Shown in pieces: positions 26,649 to 34,534 of a stretch of DNA of 64,000 bases. Each line of letters starts with the position of its first letter. Position 1 is the first letter of the stretch. The translations under genes and the position numbers were made by a program. The stretch is from Cryobacterium sp. PAMC25264 (GTDB lineage: Bacteria; Actinomycetota; Actinomycetes; Actinomycetales; Microbacteriaceae). Below the pieces are notes generated by a model, which saw only the letters and a program-made list of their open reading frames with translations, did no database searches and had not been told where the DNA came from. The DNA lies in the NCBI RefSeq assembly GCF_019443325.1, contig NZ_CP080383.1, positions 2,108,001 through 2,172,000 of the forward strand, read 5' to 3'.

Positions 26649-27380
26649 CTAGCTGCTGCTGGGCAGGCCGATGATCCCGGCGTCCTCAGGGTCACCCTCC
26701 TGCTCGGCGGCGCGGATCTCGTCTTGCAGGTCGCGGAGCGCTGTGCGGAGCGCCCGCTCGGAGTCGAGTCCCTGCGCCTTGGCCGCCGACACTATGGCGA
26801 GCAGGATCGGGCCGAGCTCGGCCTCACTGTCGATGGGCAGCAGGCCGGGCGCATCCGTTTCGAGCAGCCCGATCTTCTGGGCCCGGCCGAGCACCTTGTC
26901 GGCCAGGGCGAGCGCGGGCATGCCCTGCGGGATGCCGTCGAGCACGCTGGTGCGGTGCGGCTTCTCGGCCGCCTTCACGTCGTCCCAGCCGGCCACGACC
27001 GCCTCGAGGCTCTGCTCGGCGCCGTCGCCGAACACGTGCGGATGCCGGCCGACCATCTTGCGGGTCATCCGCGCGGCGACATCCTGGATGTCGAACTCCT
27101 CACCGGGGGTCTCCGCGGCGATCGACGCGTGGAAGACGACCTGGTACAGCACGTCACCGAGCTCCTCGAGCAGGTCCTCGCGGTCGCCGCTCTCGATGGC
27201 CTCGATCAGCTCGTGGGTCTCCTCGGTGAGGTACTGCACGAGCGACTCGTGAGTCTGCTCGGCGTCCCACGGGCAGCCGCCGGGCGCGCGCAGCCGGGCG
27301 ACGGTGGCCACGAGTTCGTCGAGGCCGGACTGGCCGGGGGTCGGGCTACCGGATGGGCGGGGCTGGCTGGATTCGGTCAC
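26649..27380 (-). CDS. mazG: MazG family nucleoside triphosphate pyrophosphohydrolase
   Basis: A 243-residue house-cleaning enzyme that hydrolyses NTPs and dNTPs to monophosphates and pyrophosphate. One MazG domain is clear: GGCPWDAEQTHESLVQYL, the Mg-binding EETHELIEAI and EELGDVLYQVVFHASIA, then RHPHVFGDG. The C-terminal part resembles a second, degenerate MazG half. It begins with GTG at 27380 and lies between the convergent ABC permease (11 bases from its stop) and the divergent nhaA leader region. Confidence 0.92.
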   Translation of the reverse strand: MTESSQPRPSGSPTPGQSGLDELVATVARLRAPGGCPWDAEQTHESLVQYLTEETHELIEAIESGDREDLLEELGDVLYQVVFHASIAAETPGEEFDIQDVAARMTRKMVGRHPHVFGDGAEQSLEAVVAGWDDVKAAEKPHRTSVLDGIPQGMPALALADKVLGRAQKIGLLETDAPGLLPIDSEAELGPILLAIVSAAKAQGLDSERALRTALRDLQDEIRAAEQEGDPEDAGIIGLPSSS

Positions 27381-27402
27381 ACTCCATCGTAGGCGGCCCC
27401 GC

Positions 27403-27502
27403 TAAACTGAGAGCAGGTGTGCCGGGAAGTCTGGTCGGCGGGCGAAGCGTTTCGCTCCGACTCACGACAGACCCGTTTTTCTTCGGGCGAACAGGACTCC
27501 CC
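27403..27502 (+). ncRNA. structured 5' leader of nhaA, candidate nhaA-I (Li+/Na+ riboswitch)
   Basis: Begins at a possible -10 (TAAACT, 27403-27408). The transcript would start near AGGTGTGCCGGGAAG. Nested pairings are visible: CGGG 27423-27426 with CCCG 27472-27475; TCTG 27430-27433 with CAGA 27468-27471; TCGG 27435-27438 with CCGA 27457-27460; GCGAA 27442-27446 with TTCGC 27450-27454. The same CCCG can instead pair with CGGG at 27484-27487, close to the ribosome site, which suggests a switch. The core resembles the nhaA-I motif, described as a lithium riboswitch, as I remember it. No covariance search was possible. Confidence 0.6.
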
Positions 27503-28711
27503 ATGACCTTCATCCGTTCCGAGCGCTACGCCGCCGGGTTCCTTCTGATCGCCGGGATCCTCGGCCTGCTGATGGCCAATCTGTCGTTCGGCCCGGCGCT
27601 GATCGACGCCCTCAACGAGCACCTGCACACCGGCCTGTTCGGGCTGGACCTGTCGGCCAAGCACTGGATCAGCGACGGGCTGCTGGCGGTGTTCTTCTTC
27701 CTCATCGCCATCGAGCTCAAGCGCGAGCTCGTGATCGGCGACCTCAACAGCGTGGGCAAGGCGGCCCTGCCGGCCCTCGCGGCGTTCGGCGGCGTGCTGG
27801 TGCCCGCCGGCATCTACCTGCTGCTCACCCAGGGCTCCGGGCTCGCTGCAGGCTGGCCGGTGCCCACGGCGACCGACATCGCTTTCGCGCTGGGCGTGCT
27901 CGCGGTCTTCGGCCGCGGCATCCCGACCCGGGTGCGCGTGTTCCTCCTCGCCCTGGCGGTGCTCGACGACCTGGTCGCCATCCTGATCATCGCGTTCTTC
28001 TTCACCCAGGACCCGCAGCTGCAATACATCGGCTTCGCCGCCATCACCGCGACCCTCTTCGGTGTCACCAGCCGGATGCTCAAGCCCCGTTCGGCCTGGG
28101 TGCTGGGCCGGAAGCCCGTCTGGCCGATCGTGGCCGCCCTGACTGTGCTGGGCGTGGCGACCTGGTACTTCACGTACCTCTCCGGCGTGCACGCCACCAT
28201 CGCCGGCGTGATCCTCGGCCTCGTGATGGCGCGGGTGCCAGGGGGGCGCGCACATCACGTGCTCGAGCCCTACTCGAACGCGGTGATCCTGCCGTTGTTC
28301 GCCTTCTCCGCCGCCCTCGTGGCGATCCCCCAGGTGAGCCTGGCCGAGCTCAGCCCGGCGTTCTGGGGCATCCTGGTGGCCCTGCCGGTCGGCAAGCTGC
28401 TGGGCATCACCCTGGCGGGCACGCTGGGCAGCATGATCTCCCGACGCCCGAACGGGTCCAGATCCGGGCTCAAGTTCGCCGACATCGTCATGGTCGCGTG
28501 CCTGGGCGGCATCGGCTTCACGGTGTCGCTGTTGATGGGCGCGCTCGCCTTCGTCGGCAACACCGAGGTGGTCGACGAGGCCACCCTCGCCGTTCTGCTC
28601 GGGTCGGGCTTCGCGATCCTGGTCTCGGCGGTCGTGGTCAGTGTGCGGGCACGGCAGTATCGACGGGCCGCGGAAAAACTGCATCCAGCAGTGAGCCCGT
28701 CCACGCGATAA
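27503..28711 (+). CDS. nhaA: Na+/H+ antiporter NhaA
   Basis: A 402-residue secondary transporter that exports Na+ or Li+ in exchange for protons and supports salt and pH tolerance. It has about 12 membrane helices. The paired aspartates of the ion site are present in ALAVLDDLVAIL, and VFFFLIAIELKRELVIGDL and PTATDIAFALGVLAVFG are typical family segments. The ATG at 27503 follows AGGACT; longer in-frame extensions run through the structured leader and are rejected. Its last 74 bases overlap the mfd gene on the opposite strand. Confidence 0.94.
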   Translation: MTFIRSERYAAGFLLIAGILGLLMANLSFGPALIDALNEHLHTGLFGLDLSAKHWISDGLLAVFFFLIAIELKRELVIGDLNSVGKAALPALAAFGGVLVPAGIYLLLTQGSGLAAGWPVPTATDIAFALGVLAVFGRGIPTRVRVFLLALAVLDDLVAILIIAFFFTQDPQLQYIGFAAITATLFGVTSRMLKPRSAWVLGRKPVWPIVAALTVLGVATWYFTYLSGVHATIAGVILGLVMARVPGGRAHHVLEPYSNAVILPLFAFSAALVAIPQVSLAELSPAFWGILVALPVGKLLGITLAGTLGSMISRRPNGSRSGLKFADIVMVACLGGIGFTVSLLMGALAFVGNTEVVDEATLAVLLGSGFAILVSAVVVSVRARQYRRAAEKLHPAVSPSTR

Positions 28712-31700
28712 GCGCGGCGTCGGCCGGCGGCTCGCCGTTCACGCGCGGCAACGGCACGATCATGGTGCCGGCCGCGGCCGAGTACTTCGCGCCCGGGTAC
28801 ATCCGCTGCAGGCGCACCTGCATCGAATCGGCCAAGTCGACGGGCGCGACCCGCAGGTTGGAGCCCATCGCGACGACCTCGCCGAGGCCGGCCTGCTGCG
28901 CGTGGCGGCGGAGCCGGGAGACGGCGATGAGGTTGGTGACGGCCTCGGGCGGTTCGCCGTAGCGGTCGGTGAGCTCCTCGAGCACCAAGCCGATCTGGTC
29001 GTCGGCGGCCGCGAACCCACTCGCGCCGGAGAGCTTCTGGTAGGCCTCCAGCCGCAACCGCTCGCTGTCGACGTACTCCTCGGGGATGTGCGCGTCGACG
29101 GGAAGCTCGAGCCGCAGTTCGGTCTGCCCCTCGGCGACGTCGCCGCGGAAGGTGGACACGGCCTCGCCGATCATGCGCAGATACAGGTCGAAACCCACCC
29201 CGGCGATGTGGCCGGCCTGCTCGCCGCCGAGCAGGTTGCCCGCTCCGCGGATCTCCAGGTCTTTCAGCGCCACCTGCATGCCGGCGCCGAGCTCGTTGTT
29301 GGCCGCGATGGTGGCGAGGCGGTCGTGCGCGATCTCGCTCAGCGGCTTGTTCTCGTCGTAGAGGAAGTACGCGTAGGCGCGTTCCCGGCCGCGGCCGACA
29401 CGGCCGCGCAGCTGGTGCAGCTGGCTGAGGCCGTACTTGTCGGCCCGGTCGATGATGATGGTGTTCGCGTTGGCGATGTCCAGGCCGGTCTCGATAATGG
29501 TCGTGGAGACCAGGATGTCGAACTTGTTCTCCCAGAAGTCCACCACCACCTGCTCGAGCTGGGCCTCGGGCAGCTGCCCGTGCGCCACGGCGACGCGGGC
29601 CTCCGGCACCAGCTCGGCCAGCTGCGCGGCCACCCGGTTGATGCTGGACACCCGGTTGTGCACGAAGAAGATCTGCCCCTCGCGCAGCAGCTCCCGACGG
29701 ATGGCGGCGGCCACCTGGCGGTCGGAGTACGGGCCGACGAAGGTGAGGATCGGGTGCCGGTCCTCCGGAGGGGTCGCCAGGGTGGACATCTCCCGGATGC
29801 CCGTGACGGCCATCTCCAGGGTGCGCGGGATGGGCGTGGCACTCATCGCGAGGATGTCGACGTTGGTCTTGAGTTTCTTGAGCGCGTCCTTGTGCTCCAC
29901 GCCGAAGCGCTGTTCCTCGTCGATGATGACCAGACCGAGGTCCTTGAAGACCGTGCTCTCGGAGAGCAGACGGTGGGTGCCGATGACCATGTCGACGGTG
30001 CCGTCCAGCATGCCGGCCACGGTCTCGCGGGATTCCTTGTCGGTCTGGAAGCGGCTGAGCGCGCGCAGGTGGATCGGGAACCCGGCGAAACGCTCCTGGA
30101 AGGTCTCCATGTGCTGGCGCACGAGCAGGGTGGTGGGTACGAGCATGGCCACCTGCTTGCCGTCCTGGATGGCCTTGAACGCGGCGCGCACGGCCACCTC
30201 GGTCTTGCCGAAGCCCACGTCGCCGGAGAGCAGCCGGTCCATCGGGATGGGCCGCTCCATGTCGGCCTTGACCTCTTCGATGGTGGTGAGCTGGTCGGGC
30301 GTCTCGGCGAACGGGAACGCCTCCTCGAGCTCGCGCTGCCAGGGGGTGTCAGGGCCGAAGGCGTGACCCTTGCTGGCCATCCGTGCGGAGTAGAGCTTGA
30401 CGAGTTCGACGGCGATGTCGCGCACCGCGCGGCGGGCCTTGGTCTTGGCGGCCGACCAGTCACTGCCGCCCATCTTCGACAGCGCGGGGGCCTCGCCGCC
30501 GACATAGCGGGAGACCAGGTCGAGCTGGTCGGTGGGCACGTAGAGCTTGTCGCCGCCGTGGCCGCGCTTGGAGGGCGCGTATTCCAGCACCAGGTATTCG
30601 CGGGTGGTCTTCACCGGGTTGCGGCCGCCGCTGGAGACCTCGCGCTGGGTCAGTTCCAGGAACCGGCCGATGCCGTGGGTCTGGTGCACGACGTGGTCGC
30701 CGGTCTTGAGCTGCAAGGGGTCGACGACGTTCTTCCGCCTACTGGCGAGCTTCTTGATCTGCCGGGCGTCGTAGCCGACCGTGCGGCCGTAGAACTCGCT
30801 CTCGCTGACCAGGGTGAGCTTGGTCTCGGGGATCTCGAAGCCGTGTGCGATGGAGGCCTTGAGCAGGTAGGCGATGCCCGGTTCGGGGTTCTCCGGAAAC
30901 TCCTCGACGATGCGGGCGGGCAGTTCTGCGCCGGCGAGCACGTCAGCGGCGCGCTCGACGAGGCCGGCGCCCTGCGCGACGACGGCGACGGTCCAGCCGT
31001 CCTTCATCCGGGCGCCGAGGTGCCCGACGGCGCCCTCGACGCTGCCGGCGAAGCTCGGCACGGCGTCACCCTCGATGCGGATGGTGAGGAGTTCGTCGAT
31101 CTCACGGTGCTCCGGCAGCACCTCGATGTCGGTCGGTGCGGCCTGGAACGAACTCATCGTCCACCAGACGCGTTCGGTGGCCGGCGCCCCCGGAGCGGAG
31201 TACCGCACGGCGTCCCGCAGGGTGCCGAGGGTCAGGAAGTCGCCCGAGGCCAGGTCGATGGGCGCCTCGGCACCGGCGGTGGCGGCGTTCCACGCGGCGG
31301 AGAGGAACTCCCGGTTGGTCTCGGCCAGGCTGATGGCACGGGAGGCGACCCGTTCGGGCGAGATCACGGCGACCGCGGCCTGCCGGGGCAGGTAGTGCGT
31401 GACGGGCACCAACCGGTCGACGAGGGCGGGTGCCAGGCTCTCCATGCCCTCGACGGGGATCCCCTCGGCGACCTTCGCGAGGAGGCCCGCCAGGCTGGGG
31501 AACTCGTGCTGCATCTCCCGGGCGCGCTGGCGGACGGCCGGGCTGAGCAGCAGTTCGCGGCTGGGCGGCAGGGTGACCGAGTCGATCGGCTCGGGCATGG
31601 AGCGCTGGTCGGAGACCGCGAACGCGCGGATCTGTTCGACCTCGTCGCCGAAGAACTCGATCCGGTAGGGGTGAGCGGCCATGGGCGGGAACACGTCGAG

Positions 31701-32273
31701 GATGCCGCCACGCACGGCGAACTCGCCGCGGCGGGTGACCATGTCCACCCGGGCGTAGGCCACATTCACGAGGTCCACCGAGATGGCGGCCAGGTCATGG
31801 CCACGGCCGCCGGCGGTCAGCTCGAGCGGGTCGTAGTCGGTGAGGTTGTCGGCCACGGGCTGCAGGGCGGCGCGCACCGAGGCGACGACGATGAGGGGTC
31901 GCCGGGTGGCGGTATCCGCGTTCTCCCAGTCCCGCATTCGTCGCAGCGCGTAGAGCCGGCGACCCACGATCTCGGCGCTGGGGCTGAGCCGCTCGTGCGG
32001 CAGGGTCTCCCAGGCGGGGAACTCGACGATCTCGGCGTCGTCGGAGAAGCAGCCGAGGTTCTCCCGGAGCGCCTCGGATTCGCGCCCGGTGGCCGTGATG
32101 ACCAGCAGGGCCCTGCCCTTGTCGAGGCGGGAGCGTTGCTCCATCAGAGCGGCGAGGAGCGGCGCGCGCAGTCCCTCGGTGAGCGAGAAGTCGGCGTCAC
32201 GGGCCGCGAAGGCGAGGGCGTTATCGAACGTGGAGGCACCAGAAAGCGCCGGAATCAAGCCCTGAAGAATCAC
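28638..32273 (-). CDS. mfd: transcription-repair coupling factor Mfd
   Basis: A 1211-residue ATP-dependent translocase that removes RNA polymerase stalled at DNA lesions and recruits UvrA. Domains in order: UvrB-like N-terminal region (about 1-350), the RNA polymerase-interaction (RID/CarD-like) domain with GDHVVHQTHGIGRF near 520, the helicase with Walker A GDVGFGKTEVA near 681 and DEEQRFGV near 786, translocation motif with RGRVGR, and the C-terminal UvrA-regulating TRCF domain. The start is GTG at 32273. It is third in rplY-pth-mfd, 29 bases after pth. Confidence 0.96.
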   Translation of the reverse strand: MILQGLIPALSGASTFDNALAFAARDADFSLTEGLRAPLLAALMEQRSRLDKGRALLVITATGRESEALRENLGCFSDDAEIVEFPAWETLPHERLSPSAEIVGRRLYALRRMRDWENADTATRRPLIVVASVRAALQPVADNLTDYDPLELTAGGRGHDLAAISVDLVNVAYARVDMVTRRGEFAVRGGILDVFPPMAAHPYRIEFFGDEVEQIRAFAVSDQRSMPEPIDSVTLPPSRELLLSPAVRQRAREMQHEFPSLAGLLAKVAEGIPVEGMESLAPALVDRLVPVTHYLPRQAAVAVISPERVASRAISLAETNREFLSAAWNAATAGAEAPIDLASGDFLTLGTLRDAVRYSAPGAPATERVWWTMSSFQAAPTDIEVLPEHREIDELLTIRIEGDAVPSFAGSVEGAVGHLGARMKDGWTVAVVAQGAGLVERAADVLAGAELPARIVEEFPENPEPGIAYLLKASIAHGFEIPETKLTLVSESEFYGRTVGYDARQIKKLASRRKNVVDPLQLKTGDHVVHQTHGIGRFLELTQREVSSGGRNPVKTTREYLVLEYAPSKRGHGGDKLYVPTDQLDLVSRYVGGEAPALSKMGGSDWSAAKTKARRAVRDIAVELVKLYSARMASKGHAFGPDTPWQRELEEAFPFAETPDQLTTIEEVKADMERPIPMDRLLSGDVGFGKTEVAVRAAFKAIQDGKQVAMLVPTTLLVRQHMETFQERFAGFPIHLRALSRFQTDKESRETVAGMLDGTVDMVIGTHRLLSESTVFKDLGLVIIDEEQRFGVEHKDALKKLKTNVDILAMSATPIPRTLEMAVTGIREMSTLATPPEDRHPILTFVGPYSDRQVAAAIRRELLREGQIFFVHNRVSSINRVAAQLAELVPEARVAVAHGQLPEAQLEQVVVDFWENKFDILVSTTIIETGLDIANANTIIIDRADKYGLSQLHQLRGRVGRGRERAYAYFLYDENKPLSEIAHDRLATIAANNELGAGMQVALKDLEIRGAGNLLGGEQAGHIAGVGFDLYLRMIGEAVSTFRGDVAEGQTELRLELPVDAHIPEEYVDSERLRLEAYQKLSGASGFAAADDQIGLVLEELTDRYGEPPEAVTNLIAVSRLRRHAQQAGLGEVVAMGSNLRVAPVDLADSMQVRLQRMYPGAKYSAAAGTMIVPLPRVNGEPPADAALIAWTGSLLDAVFPRPVDTAVPAH

Positions 32274-32302
32274 CGCACAAGTCTACGGGTTCTGCTGACT
32301 GG

Positions 32303-32890
32303 CTATGCGGGCGGGGCGTGGAACTTCTGCTGGGCGGCGGCAGGGCCCTCAGCGGCGATGAGTTCGATGGCGTCCGCGGCATCCTCGAGCATGATCGGCA
32401 GGGTGGTGCGCTCGGTGCTGGTGTAGTCGTGCAGCACGAAGTCGGCGGCATTCTGCCGGCCGGGCGGGCGGCCGATGCCCATCCGGATGCGGATGAAGTC
32501 GTTGCTCCCGGTGGCGGCGATGATGTCGCGCACCCCGTTGTGGCCGCCGTGGCCGCCGCCCACCTTGATCTTCAGGGTGTCGAACGGCAGGTCGAGTTCG
32601 TCGTGCACGACGATCAGCCGGGACACGTCGAGCGAGTAGAAGCGCAGCAGGCCCGCGACGGGGCCGCCGGAGAGGTTCATGAAGCTGTTCGGCTTGGCCA
32701 GGATCAGCTTGGGGCCGCCGGGAAAACTGCGTCCCTCGGCGACGGAGGCGTTGGCCTTGTGGTTCTTGAAGTTCGCCCGCATCCGGTCGGCGAGCACCAT
32801 GGTCACCATGTGACCGACGTTGTGGCGATTACCGGCGTAGCCGGGCCCGGGGTTACCGAGCCCGACTACGAGCCAGAGATTCTCGTCCAG
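32303..32890 (-). CDS. pth: peptidyl-tRNA hydrolase, CTG start codon
   Basis: A 195-residue enzyme that frees tRNA from peptidyl-tRNA dropped by ribosomes. The conserved N-terminus LWLVVGLGNPGPGYAGNRHN carries the catalytic His and Asn of the family, and LAKPNSFMNLSGG, VVHDELDLPFD and GGHGGHNGVRDI follow. These first residues lie upstream of the first ATG (32809). The only start that keeps them is CTG at 32890, five bases after AAAGGA and followed by GACGAGAAT; an in-frame TAA lies 12 bases further upstream. Start at 32809 would delete the active site. It lies 45 bases after rplY and before mfd. Confidence 0.88.
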   Translation of the reverse strand: MDENLWLVVGLGNPGPGYAGNRHNVGHMVTMVLADRMRANFKNHKANASVAEGRSFPGGPKLILAKPNSFMNLSGGPVAGLLRFYSLDVSRLIVVHDELDLPFDTLKIKVGGGHGGHNGVRDIIAATGSNDFIRIRMGIGRPPGRQNAADFVLHDYTSTERTTLPIMLEDAADAIELIAAEGPAAAQQKFHAPPA

Positions 32891-32935
32891 GGGGTTCCTT
32901 TACAAAAAGTGTCTGTCCGGTGCTGGAGGGGAAGG

Positions 32936-33550
32936 CTACTCGGCGGCAGCTTCCTCGGCGGGAGCTTCTTCGCCCTCGGCGGTCTCCTCTTCCTCTTCCT
33001 CGGCCGGCAGGTGCACGCCGATGACGACCATCTCGGGGTCGGAGATGAGCGACGCGCCGGCGGGCAGCGTGATCTCGCTGGCGTGGATGAGAGCGCCGTC
33101 TTCGAGGCCCTCGACATCGACGCTGACGCTCTGTGGGATGTTCGTGGCTTCGACCTCGAGGAGCAGGGTCTTGGCGTCGAGGTCCGCGGTGGTTCCGGGG
33201 GCGGGCTCACCGGTGACGTGCACGGCGACCTCGACCTGGACCTTCTCACCCTTGCGGATGACGATGAGGTCGAGGTGCTCGATGATCTGTCGAACCGGGT
33301 CCTTCTGCACGTCCTTGACCAGGGTCAGGTGGGTGGTGCCCTCGACGTCGAGCTCGAGCACGGCGTTCGCGCGGCGCAGCAGCAGGCCGATCTCGTGGGC
33401 CGGCAGGGCGACGTGCACGGGGTCGGTGCCGTGGCCGTAGATGACGGCGGGGATCTTGCCCAGCACGCGCAGCTTGCGGGCAGCGCCCTTGCCGAAGCTG
33501 ACGCGGGCGTCAGCGGAAATCTTGTTGTTGTTGTTCGTGGCCTCGGCCAT
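32936..33550 (-). CDS. rplY: 50S ribosomal protein L25/general stress protein Ctc
   Basis: A 204-residue long-form L25 (CTC/TL5 type) that binds 5S rRNA in the large subunit. The N-terminal L25 domain (residues 8-100) includes SFGKGAARKLRVLGKIPAVIYG and the C-terminal TL5 beta domain follows, ending in an acidic Glu/Ala tail (about residues 180-204). ATG at 33550 has AAGGAG seven bases upstream; the longer frame upstream runs through a hairpin and is rejected. First gene of rplY-pth-mfd. Confidence 0.94.
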   Translation of the reverse strand: MAEATNNNNKISADARVSFGKGAARKLRVLGKIPAVIYGHGTDPVHVALPAHEIGLLLRRANAVLELDVEGTTHLTLVKDVQKDPVRQIIEHLDLIVIRKGEKVQVEVAVHVTGEPAPGTTADLDAKTLLLEVEATNIPQSVSVDVEGLEDGALIHASEITLPAGASLISDPEMVVIGVHLPAEEEEEETAEGEEAPAEEAAAE

Positions 33551-33561
33551 GGTGTCTCCTT

Positions 33562-33606
33562 GCGGGCCTCGTGTGCCCGTATTGATGTCGCGGGCACGGG
33601 GCCCGC
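33562..33606 (-). promoter_or_regulatory. nested hairpin in the rplY leader
   Basis: Read on the minus strand: GCGGGCC, then GTGCCCG, an 11-base loop, CGGGCAC, and GGCCCGC, ending just before the ribosome-binding site AAGGAG. The two nested stems would form a long hairpin in the mRNA leader. Ribosomal-protein leaders often bind their own protein to repress translation; here this is only a possibility. Confidence 0.55.
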
Positions 33607-33735
33607 GGTACGGATGCTGGTTCAACTCGAACGCATGTCAGCGTGAGGAAAGGCCTGGGGGGACTTTTCGCCGCGTCGATTACGGATGCGCCGGTGCCGG
33701 TTTCCCGGACGCCGGGCGAATCCCTCGCCGAAGTT

Positions 33736-33761
33736 CAACTCATGAGTCTAGACGATAAAGT
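33736..33761 (+). promoter_or_regulatory. candidate promoter and operator of the GntR regulator
   Basis: TAAAGT at 33756-33761 fits the actinobacterial -10 pattern TAnnnT, placing the transcript start at or next to the ATG at 33769. A -35-like element (TTCAAC) begins near 33735, and the perfect 8-base palindrome GTCTAGAC (33746-33753) lies in the spacer, a position where a repressor would block the polymerase. Prediction by eye. Confidence 0.4.
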
Positions 33762-33768
33762 GACGACC

Positions 33769-34494
33769 ATGTCGCCCAGCCTGCACACCCGAGTGACCGA
33801 AGACGTCGGACGGTCCATCGTCGACGGTGCTGTCCCGGCCGGCAGCGTCCTGCTCGCGGAAGAGATCGAACGCCGCCAGGGCGTGAGCCGGTCGGTGATC
33901 CGGGAGGCCGTGCGCGTGCTCGGGTCGATGGGCCTGGTGGAGTCGGTCAAGCGGGTCGGCATCCGGGTGCTGCCGGCCGCGCGGTGGAATGCCTACGATC
34001 CCACCATCATCCGCTGGCGGCTGCTCGGCCCGGGCAAGGGCGACCAGCTGCGGTCGCTGACCGAGCTGCGCTCGGCAGTGGAGCCCCTGGCCGCCGAGTT
34101 GGCCGCCCGGCATGCCGCTGCGGAGGTGGCGGCCGAGCTGATGCACGTGGCCGGGCTCATGCGCAGTGCGGGCCAATCCGGCGACCTGTCCCAGTTCCTC
34201 GAGCTGGACATCCGGTTTCACCAGTTGGTGCTGCACGGTTCGGGCAATGAGATGTTCGCCAAGCTCGACGAGCCCGTCGCTGCCGTGCTGTCCGGCCGCA
34301 CCGACCTGGGCCTGATGCCGGATCACCCGCATCAGAACACCCTGCAGTTGCACGCCGATGTCGCCGAGGCGATTCGGGCCGGCCGGCCCGGGGACGCCCG
34401 GGCGGCGATGGAGCTCATCATGCGGCGCACCTATGCGGAGGTGCAGCCCACCTGGACGAATAAATATGATTACATTGACGAGGCGAGCCACTAA
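33769..34494 (+). CDS. FadR/GntR family regulator, probably of gluconate metabolism
   Basis: A 241-residue transcription factor. The N-terminal winged helix (about residues 5-70) includes LLAEEIERRQGVSRSVIREAVRVLGSMGLVE, given in part, and the C-terminal FCD domain shows LDIRFHQLVLHGSGN, whose Asp and His residues usually bind metal and ligand. I chose the ATG at 33769, which may be leaderless; an ATG at 33742 is the alternative. It is divergent from rplY and lies 40 bases before gnd, so control of gluconate or pentose-phosphate genes is likely, by inference from context. Confidence 0.88.
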   Translation: MSPSLHTRVTEDVGRSIVDGAVPAGSVLLAEEIERRQGVSRSVIREAVRVLGSMGLVESVKRVGIRVLPAARWNAYDPTIIRWRLLGPGKGDQLRSLTELRSAVEPLAAELAARHAAAEVAAELMHVAGLMRSAGQSGDLSQFLELDIRFHQLVLHGSGNEMFAKLDEPVAAVLSGRTDLGLMPDHPHQNTLQLHADVAEAIRAGRPGDARAAMELIMRRTYAEVQPTWTNKYDYIDEASH

Positions 34495-34534
34495 TCTTGG
34501 ATTGGTCGAAGCTCACAGACCCGAAGGAGAACAC

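Noticed and set aside
28902..32426. A 1174-codon open frame antisense to mfd
   Set aside because: It is a GC-bias shadow: composition is rich in Gly/Val/Asp/Leu without domains, it spans mfd and part of pth, and the mfd protein on the other strand is complete and canonical.
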